Translations under genes and position numbers: made by a program
Shown: positions 1-5,174 of the stretch, piece by piece
Position numbering within the stretch: the stretch's first letter is position 1
Layout: every line of letters starts with the position of its first letter
Notes under the pieces: generated by a model
Databases searched by the model: none
The model's input: only the letters and a program-made list of their open reading frames with translations
What the model was told of the DNA's origin: nothing
Origin: Prevotellaceae bacterium UBA7017
GTDB lineage: Bacteria > Bacteroidota > Bacteroidia > Bacteroidales > Bacteroidaceae
Assembly (NCBI GenBank): GCA_002449535.1
Contig: DJWZ01000015.1
Location: forward strand, 1 to 5,174
Direction of reading: 5' to 3'
Length of the DNA: 5,174 bases

Positions 1-2880
1 TTGGTTCTTGCCATAACCTAATGGTGCTGCTCCGCTCTTCCAACTGTTGTCGTCATATTCTACAGAGTTCCATCCGGTGTTGTCAAGACTTGTGCCGTTG
101 TCGTTATACTTCCATGTGTCTGTTGATGTGATAATGGTCTTTTCAGAACCGGTCTCCAATCCTTTCCATCCTACGAAGCGATAGCCTGCTGGGGCATCTG
201 CCTCCAAAGTGACAGGAGCATATACATAGCCGTCAAATTTTCCTGTTGGTACTGCCATTCCGTTCATTGTGATGCTGGCACCCTCGATGTTGCTGCCAAA
301 GGTTGCCTGCTGCTTTGCTGCGGAGGTGAGGCTTTGACTCTTGATGTGGTCCATTACATTGCTGTTCCACGATTTGTTGAGGGTAGCCTTGATGGTATTT
401 GCTGTTCCGGAAGGATCAATATATCCTCCTTGTGAGAGGTATGCTGCCATTTCGTCAACAATACTCTGTACGCGTTCAGGGGTATATATCGAACCACCCA
501 TGATACACATAGCATCTACCAGTTGCTTCTTGAAAACGGCATTGTTGAGCAAATTCTTTACTATGGTGACAAGTTCTATCTCTTTCGTCAGTCGTTTGTC
601 TGTAAGACTTGTCGAGGTGGAGTAGTCATATCCGTACAACTTGTCAAAGGTGTAGTTCTGCTTACCCATGAAGGTGGATATTCCTGATGTGGTATTAAGG
701 GCACCGTCAAGGTCGAATATTACAAAGCGGAATTTTCCGTCATTCTGATCCCTGAAAGCCTTTACGTTATTCTGTGGCCAGTCCCAGTTGCCAATATAAA
801 ATTCTACGGCAAGGTAGTTGATAAATTCATTTATATCCAATAGTTTGCCAATTTCCTCGTATGTGTCTGCATTTGCAGCATTCTTGGATAGGTCGTACAG
901 TCTTTCCCAAGCTTCTCTTGTACCTTCTTTCTGTACGTAGCCAGAGTCTGGACAAACCTCAAACTGGTCCATCTCGTCTGTATCAATGCCATAGTTTGCA
1001 GAACCATAGTGTTTGTTGTTTGGCTCTCGCATATTCAGTACGGCGTATGGCTCACCGTTAAAGTAAATATGTACTGGCTGCCAAGCCTGATGGTCTATAT
1101 ACAGTCCTGAGCGTGCCACTATTTCCTGCAGGGCTGCATCCTTTATGCGGCAGCCTGTGTCGTTGCCACCGTTACGTATCTGCAGAGTCTTGCTCTTTAG
1201 GAAAGGTTTGTCTTTCCAGAATTGGTATGGGAAATAGTTTTGGTCGTAGTATATCTTGTTGGCTTTCAGCTTGAAAGAATGTGGGCTCCATGCACGGCTC
1301 CAGCCTCCGCAGACGCTCATGTTACACTCTTGGTTTACGACGCTTTTGCCATCTGTTGTAATATACTCCATGTTGACAGGTCTGTCCCAATCCATGTTCC
1401 AGTTTGCCTGATATGCCACACCATTTCCCGGGCGTCCGTTGCCGCTGGGTTCAAACAGGGCGATGTCGCTTCCAAAGATATGTCGTGGGTCTGTTACGAC
1501 AGAGATGATAGGGAATGGTTCGTTGCCATTATTTAATATAAAGGAGCGAGATACTACGTTACTTGGCAACATTCCTTCTTGAAAGGCACGGAAGCGATAT
1601 GTCGCTGTCCTGTCTGTCTCAAAGTGGCCGTTTGTGCTGATATATCCATTTGTCTGGGTCGGGGTGCTGCCGTCTAAGGTGTAGCGAAGTGTTGCTCCAC
1701 TTGGAACAGTAACACTGAATGATACAGTACCTTCAAAGAGTCCTCCTTCCCTGCTTACTGTAGGAGTCGCTGTTTGTGCTTGGGCGAAACTGCCGCCGTT
1801 GTTGCTCTGCTCGGGAGTAGGATTGCCTGTATATCCCCATTCCTCTCCGCCGTCAGTCTTGCGGGCATACGATATGCGAGGCATGGCGGCTGGATATGTG
1901 ACGGAGGCGTATGGGGTAGTTCCGTCGCTCAGGATGATTGTGCCACCTTTTGTGTCCAACTTGTCATTTATCTGACGATAGGAATTTGGGGTGAATACCT
2001 CATAATGGTCATAACTGATGACTGCATATCCGTGAGGAGCTACATATCCGTAATAGTCAACCAACTTATGCTGCCTTAGGTTTGCAGGATCACTACTTAC
2101 GTAAAGACCTCCCAAATCGATAACCTTGTCAGTAGGGTTATACACCTCAAACCATGTGCCATAGTTGCATGAGGCATCAAGGAAAACGTCTATGTTGTTT
2201 GCCATTACCTCGTTGATGATGAGGTCTTTAGCACTGCCGTATTCTAAGGTTCCGTAATATTCCAGTTTTAAATCTCCGAAGCATGACCAGTCATCTTGAA
2301 TGTATATATTCTTCTCCAGTCCTATGGTTAACATTCCGTCATTACCTACCTGAAACTCCAAGGTGTTTTTGTAGTAACCTTGGTCAAACCAATAGCGGGC
2401 TGACGCCATATCGTTCGGAATATATTTCCGTTGCATCCAATTACCTACTTGGGTAGCGGCTCCGCCATAGTTGGTGTCTGAAGCACCGCTACTGATAGGT
2501 GGCAGTTTTGTGGAATAGTTGTTTACGGAAGTGTTACAGTATAATGTGGCATTTTGCGAATCGCTATAGTTGTTGTTGGTGTATAATGAGTAGTCGTCGT
2601 TGGAAGTGCCTATGCGATAGAAGCCATACAATGTAACACGATACCTTCCTGCTGGCAGTCCTGTAACCTCCTGAGACTTCGTGAAGTTCATATTCCAATA
2701 TTCGGCATTTTTGTATCCCATGTTGACATTCCAAAAGTTAGTGCCTTGCCAACAGGAATTGCCCTGCATGAAATCAGCATTTTTGACATAAAGGCTGGTG
2801 ACATCTGTCCACATCTGTGCACTTGCTATTGCGCTAAGCACACACATCAATAAAATTGTGTAAAATCTGTTGAATTTCAT
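1..2880 (-). CDS. Secreted multidomain CotH-family protein kinase-like protein (lamin-tail, chitobiase C-terminal-like and CotH domains), C-terminus cut by the window edge
   Basis: The frame is open for 960 codons from ATG at 2880 to base 1 with no stop, so it continues outside the window. Residues 1-21 form a signal peptide (Lys/Arg near the start, hydrophobic core, Ala-Ser-Ala before Gln22); this supports the chosen start and predicts export. Residues 22-209 are an aromatic-rich beta-type module, perhaps carbohydrate-binding. Residues about 216-340 resemble a lamin-tail domain (IINEVMANN, then WFEVYNPTD and LGGLYV). Residues about 373-437 resemble the chitobiase C-terminal fold (LRYTLDGSTPT). 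Residues about 455-780 match CotH, an atypical Ser kinase family: FKLK (Lys537/Lys539), RNGGND (569-574), MREPNN (Glu619), GNWDWPQNN (Asp700) and FDLDG (Asp723, Asp725). GYRFVGWKG (899-907) looks like an InlB-type repeat, and from Trp923 a WKYNDNG...APLGYG jelly-roll-like module starts. The kinase residues appear intact, so activity is plausible, but the substrate is unknown. A C-terminal sorting domain or anchor may lie outside the window. Confidence 0.9.
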   Translation of the reverse strand, partial: MKFNRFYTILLMCVLSAIASAQMWTDVTSLYVKNADFMQGNSCWQGTNFWNVNMGYKNAEYWNMNFTKSQEVTGLPAGRYRVTLYGFYRIGTSNDDYSLYTNNNYSDSQNATLYCNTSVNNYSTKLPPISSGASDTNYGGAATQVGNWMQRKYIPNDMASARYWFDQGYYKNTLEFQVGNDGMLTIGLEKNIYIQDDWSCFGDLKLEYYGTLEYGSAKDLIINEVMANNIDVFLDASCNYGTWFEVYNPTDKVIDLGGLYVSSDPANLRQHKLVDYYGYVAPHGYAVISYDHYEVFTPNSYRQINDKLDTKGGTIILSDGTTPYASVTYPAAMPRISYARKTDGGEEWGYTGNPTPEQSNNGGSFAQAQTATPTVSREGGLFEGTVSFSVTVPSGATLRYTLDGSTPTQTNGYISTNGHFETDRTATYRFRAFQEGMLPSNVVSRSFILNNGNEPFPIISVVTDPRHIFGSDIALFEPSGNGRPGNGVAYQANWNMDWDRPVNMEYITTDGKSVVNQECNMSVCGGWSRAWSPHSFKLKANKIYYDQNYFPYQFWKDKPFLKSKTLQIRNGGNDTGCRIKDAALQEIVARSGLYIDHQAWQPVHIYFNGEPYAVLNMREPNNKHYGSANYGIDTDEMDQFEVCPDSGYVQKEGTREAWERLYDLSKNAANADTYEEIGKLLDINEFINYLAVEFYIGNWDWPQNNVKAFRDQNDGKFRFVIFDLDGALNTTSGISTFMGKQNYTFDKLYGYDYSTSTSLTDKRLTKEIELVTIVKNLLNNAVFKKQLVDAMCIMGGSIYTPERVQSIVDEMAAYLSQGGYIDPSGTANTIKATLNKSWNSNVMDHIKSQSLTSAAKQQATFGSNIEGASITMNGMAVPTGKFDGYVYAPVTLEADAPAGYRFVGWKGLETGSEKTIITSTDTWKYNDNGTSLDNTGWNSVEYDDNSWKSGAAPLGYGKNQ

Positions 2881-2889
2881 ATCGTAAAC

Positions 2890-2903
2890 ATTGAATATTG
2901 AAC
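2890..2903. repeat. Two tandem copies of a 7-bp repeat (ATTGAAT, ATTGAAC) before the CotH-family gene
   Basis: In the 32-bp gap between the RNase H stop and the CotH start, plus-strand bases 2890-2896 read ATTGAAT and 2897-2903 read ATTGAAC. In the mRNA sense this is GTTCAAT followed by ATTCAAT, ending 9 nt before the ATG at 2880. The same unit occurs four times before argS at nearly the same distance from its start. No Shine-Dalgarno sequence, terminator hairpin, or Bacteroidetes -7 box (TAnnTTTG) is seen in this gap. The repeat is plain in the sequence; any role in translation or transcription is inference. Confidence 0.7.
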
Positions 2904-2912
2904 CTTCGACCT

Positions 2913-3320
2913 TTATTTTCTTCCGAAGTCTGCAGGGATTTCTCCCCATTCTCTTGTGTCCCATTTTACTATCGGAACCCTGAAGGAGTGTGTCTTGAGC
3001 CATTTCTCGGCTCTCTCTACCAGCTCCCATGCTTTTTGTGTCTCGGGAGTGCGTTCCAGATTCGTCTTGCATTGCATGCGTCTCACCCATGCCTGTCCGC
3101 TAACGGAATCGGTATATATGGTATATCCTTTCAGACCTCGTTGCTCCATGAGTGCCATAGCATGTACTATGGCGAGGAATTCCCCAATGTTGTTGGTGCC
3201 CTTTATAGGACCGAAATGGAATACCACTTCTTTCGTGGTCAAATCCACTCCTCTGTATTCCATCGGTCCCGGATTACCAGAACATGCTGCATCAACAGCC
3301 CAAGCGAGAGCGGCCCCCAT
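2913..3320 (-). CDS. Compact RNase H family protein (type 1 fold, RNA:DNA hybrid nuclease)
   Basis: A 135-residue protein that consists of little more than an RNase H domain; the family cuts the RNA strand of RNA:DNA hybrids in the cytoplasm (Okazaki primers, R-loops). The acidic catalytic set is visible: Asp10 in VDAACSGNPG, Glu47 in TNNIGEF, Asp71 in IYTDSVSG, and Asp131 in EIPADFGRK at the C-terminus. The histidine found in the E. coli RNase HI active-site loop seems to be absent (the region reads KWDTREWGE). Many Bacteroidetes relatives carry an extra N-terminal viroplasmin-like hybrid-binding domain (from memory); this one lacks it, with Asp10 only nine residues from the start. No later Met can be the start, because Met20 would remove Asp10. 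The ATG directly follows the argS stop, in the same frame, with an AAAGGA ribosome site inside the argS end, so coupling is very likely. The gene ends with TAA 32 bp before the CotH gene. Confidence 0.92.
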   Translation of the reverse strand: MGAALAWAVDAACSGNPGPMEYRGVDLTTKEVVFHFGPIKGTNNIGEFLAIVHAMALMEQRGLKGYTIYTDSVSGQAWVRRMQCKTNLERTPETQKAWELVERAEKWLKTHSFRVPIVKWDTREWGEIPADFGRK

Positions 3321-5102
3321 CTACATCCTTTCTGGCACTTCGATGCCCAGGAGGGACATGCCGTTCTTTATTGTCTTTGCCACATTCTTTGCAAGTGCCA
3401 GACGCATCTGCTTCAACTCCTGTGTCTCAGCACCCAAGATAGAGTAGTCATGATAGAACTGGTTGAAAGCCTTTGTCAACTCATAGCAGTAGTTTGCTAT
3501 GCCGGAAGGACTGTAATCCTTTCCTGCCTGTGCTACAGCAGCGCCATATTCGCTCATCTTCTGTATCAGGGCTATCTCCTTCTCGTTGAGGGCGATGTCT
3601 GCATCTGCCTTTGCTACAAGACCTTCTGCCTCTGCTTTTCTCAAGATGCTTCTGATGCGGGCATAGGTATATTGTATGAAAGGTCCTGTATTGCCGTTGA
3701 AGTCAATTGACTCTTCCGGATTGAAGAGCATATTCTTTCTGGCATCAACCTTCAGGATGAAGTATTTCAGTGCTCCCATACCTACTATGCGGGCTATCTC
3801 TTTGCGCTCCTCGTCGCTCATGTCGGTAAACTTACCCAACTCTTGCGAAGTCTTCAGAGCATCATCCACCATCAGCTGCATCAGGTCGTCAGCATCTACT
3901 ACAGTACCTTCCCTCGACTTCATCTTGCCGTTTGGCAGCTCTACCATGCCGTATGAGAAGTGTACGAGGTCCTTGCCCCATTTGAAGCCTAATTTGTCGA
4001 GCAATATTGAGAGTACCTGGAAGTGGTAGTTCTGTTCGTTGCCCACAACATATATCATCTGGTCGATAGGGTAGTCCTGGAAACGCAGCTTTGCCGTTCC
4101 TATATCCTGTGTCATATATACAGAAGTGCCGTCGGAACGCAGGAGCAGTTTCTCGTCAAGTCCCTCGCCTGTGAGGTCTGCCCATACAGAGCCGTCGTCT
4201 CTTCTGTAGAAGAGCCCTTTCGCCAGACCTTCTTCTACCTTTTCCTTGCCCTCCAGATAGGTGTCGCTTTCGTAGTATATCTTGTCAAAACCCACTCCTA
4301 AAGCCTTGTATGTCTCGTCGAAGCCAGCATATACCCATTCATTCATCTTACGCCACAAAGCACGCACCTCTGGGTCGTTCTGCTCCCATTTCACGAGCAT
4401 CTCGTGAGCCTCCTTTATGAGGGGCGCCTCATTCTTGGCTTCCTCTTCCGACATACCTTTCGCCATGAGTTCCTTCACTTCTTCGCGATAGTGCTTGTCG
4501 AAGGCTACGTAATAGTCGCCAATGAGGTGGTCGCCTTTCTTGCCTGACGATTCGGGTGTCTCTCCATTGCCCCATTTCAGCCAAGCTAACATCGACTTAC
4601 AGATGTGTATGCCTCTGTCGTTGACAATGTTTGTCTTTACCACCTTGTTGCCGTTGGCAGTCATTATCTGTGCCAAAGACCACCCCAAGAGGTTGTTCCT
4701 TACATGTCCCAGGTGGAGGGGCTTGTTGGTGTTAGGAGAAGAATATTCTATCATCACTAATGGCGACTTCTCCGTAACAGGCTTTTCGCCATAATGAGGA
4801 TTGGCGTCTATCTCTTTCAGCACGTCTATCCATGCGTTTCCTCCGATAGAGAGATTCAGGAACCCCTTCACTACGTTATATCCGCTAACGGCAGGGCAGT
4901 GATCCTTCAGGTATTGTCCTATCTCTTCAGCAGTTGCCTCAGGGGCTTTCTTTGACATCTTCAGAAATGGGAATACCACGAGAGTCAGGTTGCCCTCAAA
5001 CTCTGCCCTCGTCTTCTGCAGGGCAGCCAACTTCTCAGGAATCTCCTGACCGTATAATTCTTTTATGGCAGCAATCACCGCCAGCTGTATCTGTTTTTCC
5101 AC
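3321..5102 (-). CDS. argS: Arginyl-tRNA synthetase (ArgRS, class I)
   Basis: A complete 593-residue enzyme that attaches arginine to tRNA-Arg using ATP, in the cytosol; the length is normal for the Bacteroidetes form. Residues 1 to about 90 are the Add1 tRNA-D-loop-binding domain (LTLVVFPFLKMSKK at 39-52). The Rossmann catalytic core follows, with the HIGH motif as HLGH at 130-133 after SSPNTNKP, and a KMSKS-equivalent KMKSREGT at 393-400. In ArgRSs with an altered KMSKS, a Lys just before HIGH is known to compensate, and Lys127 fits that. IGDYYVAFDKHY (194-205) and SVYMTQDIGTA (327-337) are further core signatures. Residues about 473-593 are the helical DALR anticodon-binding domain (GPFIQYTYARIRSILRK, ELTKAFNQFYHDY). 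The start is GTG at 5102-5100: an in-frame TAA lies three codons upstream, and the next Met is Met49, inside the conserved N-terminal domain. The stop is TAG, directly followed by the RNase H ATG. Confidence 0.98.
   Translation of the reverse strand: MEKQIQLAVIAAIKELYGQEIPEKLAALQKTRAEFEGNLTLVVFPFLKMSKKAPEATAEEIGQYLKDHCPAVSGYNVVKGFLNLSIGGNAWIDVLKEIDANPHYGEKPVTEKSPLVMIEYSSPNTNKPLHLGHVRNNLLGWSLAQIMTANGNKVVKTNIVNDRGIHICKSMLAWLKWGNGETPESSGKKGDHLIGDYYVAFDKHYREEVKELMAKGMSEEEAKNEAPLIKEAHEMLVKWEQNDPEVRALWRKMNEWVYAGFDETYKALGVGFDKIYYESDTYLEGKEKVEEGLAKGLFYRRDDGSVWADLTGEGLDEKLLLRSDGTSVYMTQDIGTAKLRFQDYPIDQMIYVVGNEQNYHFQVLSILLDKLGFKWGKDLVHFSYGMVELPNGKMKSREGTVVDADDLMQLMVDDALKTSQELGKFTDMSDEERKEIARIVGMGALKYFILKVDARKNMLFNPEESIDFNGNTGPFIQYTYARIRSILRKAEAEGLVAKADADIALNEKEIALIQKMSEYGAAVAQAGKDYSPSGIANYCYELTKAFNQFYHDYSILGAETQELKQMRLALAKNVAKTIKNGMSLLGIEVPERM
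3326..3331 (-). promoter_or_regulatory. Shine-Dalgarno-like site for the RNase H gene inside the argS 3' end
   Basis: Read on the minus strand, the last argS codons GAA AGG ATG TAG contain AAAGGA, ending 5 nt before the RNase H ATG at 3320. This spacing suits a ribosome binding site, and none of comparable strength is seen at the other two starts. It supports the ATG at 3320 and translational coupling to argS. The match could be a by-product of the Glu-Arg-Met codons. Confidence 0.5.
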
Positions 5103-5110
5103 TTGCTTTT

Positions 5111-5138
5111 ATTGAACATTGAAAATTGAACATTGAAC
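5111..5138. repeat. Four tandem copies of a 7-bp repeat (ATTGAAC/A) in the argS leader
   Basis: On the plus strand ATTGAAC (5111-5117), ATTGAAA (5118-5124), ATTGAAC (5125-5131) and ATTGAAC (5132-5138) run head to tail, with a further partial ATT. In the sense of the argS mRNA this is a U-rich, unstructured GUUCAAU array that ends 8 nt before the GTG start. The region has no Shine-Dalgarno sequence and no visible TAnnTTTG -7 box. Similar short AT-rich arrays between genes are familiar to me from Prevotella and Bacteroides, but that is from memory. Copy number may vary between strains by slippage. Confidence 0.85.
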
Positions 5139-5145
5139 ATTATTT

Positions 5146-5174
5146 CCCCCTCCCTTGGGAGGGTCGGGGTGGGG
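5146..5174. repeat. G/C-rich palindrome with an overlapping G-quadruplex motif upstream of argS
   Basis: Bases 5148-5154 (CCCTCCC) and 5157-5163 (GGGAGGG) are perfect inverted arms separated by TT. From 5157 the plus strand has four G-runs with loops of 1-2 bases: GGG, A, GGG, TC, GGGG, T, GGGG. That fits the standard quadruplex pattern on the strand that is the template for argS. No T-run follows the hairpin on either strand, so it is not a typical intrinsic terminator. I recall similar CCCTCCC/GGGAGGG...GGGGTGGGG elements scattered between genes in Bacteroidales, which would make this a dispersed extragenic repeat. The element reaches the window edge and may be incomplete. Confidence 0.6.

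Noticed and set aside
341..2079. Several plus-strand open frames of 66-104 codons opposite the CotH gene
   Set aside because: The minus strand is open without a stop across the whole region and encodes recognisable domains; the plus-strand frames are short, low in family signal and overlap it fully.
2839..2847. Possible lipoprotein signal: a Cys at residue 13 of the CotH protein after Leu-Leu-Met
   Set aside because: The Cys is in the middle of the hydrophobic core and has Met, not Gly/Ala/Ser, before it; Ala-Ser-Ala at 19-21 gives a better ordinary signal peptidase site.
2881..2912. Bacteroidetes-type promoter (TTG and TAnnTTTG boxes) for the CotH gene in the gap after the RNase H gene
   Set aside because: No TAnnTTTG match is present in the gap or the nearby 3' end of the RNase H gene; a promoter further upstream cannot be excluded.
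2898..3710. A 270-codon plus-strand open frame antisense to the RNase H gene and the argS 3' end
   Set aside because: It lies wholly opposite two well-supported conserved genes, is Cys/Leu/Ser-rich without recognisable domains, and has no ribosome site; it is best explained as a shadow of the minus-strand codon pattern.
4498..4515. Altered KMSKS motif (KMKSR) taken as a sign of an inactive ArgRS
   Set aside because: KMSKS is commonly degenerate in ArgRS and the Lys before HIGH (Lys127) is present; the rest of the enzyme is intact. The motif itself lies near 3907-3924 on the minus strand, not at a disrupted site.
5148..5163. Intrinsic terminator for a gene beyond the right edge
   Set aside because: The hairpin arms are followed by G-rich or mixed sequence and not by a T-run on either strand; the upstream gene is not visible.

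Overview
The window looks like a piece of a Bacteroidales chromosome, most likely Prevotella or a close relative. This rests on the ArgRS N-terminus (its FPFLKMSKK stretch), on an RNase H ending in WGEIPADFGRK, on a large secreted CotH/lamin-tail protein, on the near absence of Shine-Dalgarno sequences at two of three starts, and on short AT-rich heptamer repeats between genes. The assignment comes from recognising families by eye, not from a database search.

All three genes lie on the minus strand, so the order of transcription runs from high to low coordinates. At 5103-5174 is a short leader holding a G/C-rich palindrome that is also a perfect four-run G-tract, followed by four tandem copies of a 7-bp repeat. 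Next comes argS (5102-3321, complete, GTG start), then directly, with no spacer and in the same reading frame, a compact RNase H gene (3320-2913). After a 32-bp gap that carries two more copies of the 7-bp repeat, a large secreted CotH-family kinase-like gene begins (2880 down to base 1). It stays open through the left edge, so its C-terminus is missing.

argS and the RNase H gene are almost certainly co-transcribed and translationally coupled. The CotH gene may be a third member of the transcript, since no terminator is visible before it, but its role (an exported multidomain surface protein) has no evident link to tRNA charging or RNA:DNA hybrid removal. The plus strand contains only antisense shadow frames. 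There is no RNA gene, insertion sequence or CRISPR array.

I see no clearly new multi-gene system. The points most worth a second look are the single UAG that separates two same-frame genes, the heptamer repeats placed 8-9 nt before two start codons, the G-quadruplex-capable palindrome, and the unknown substrate of the CotH kinase.
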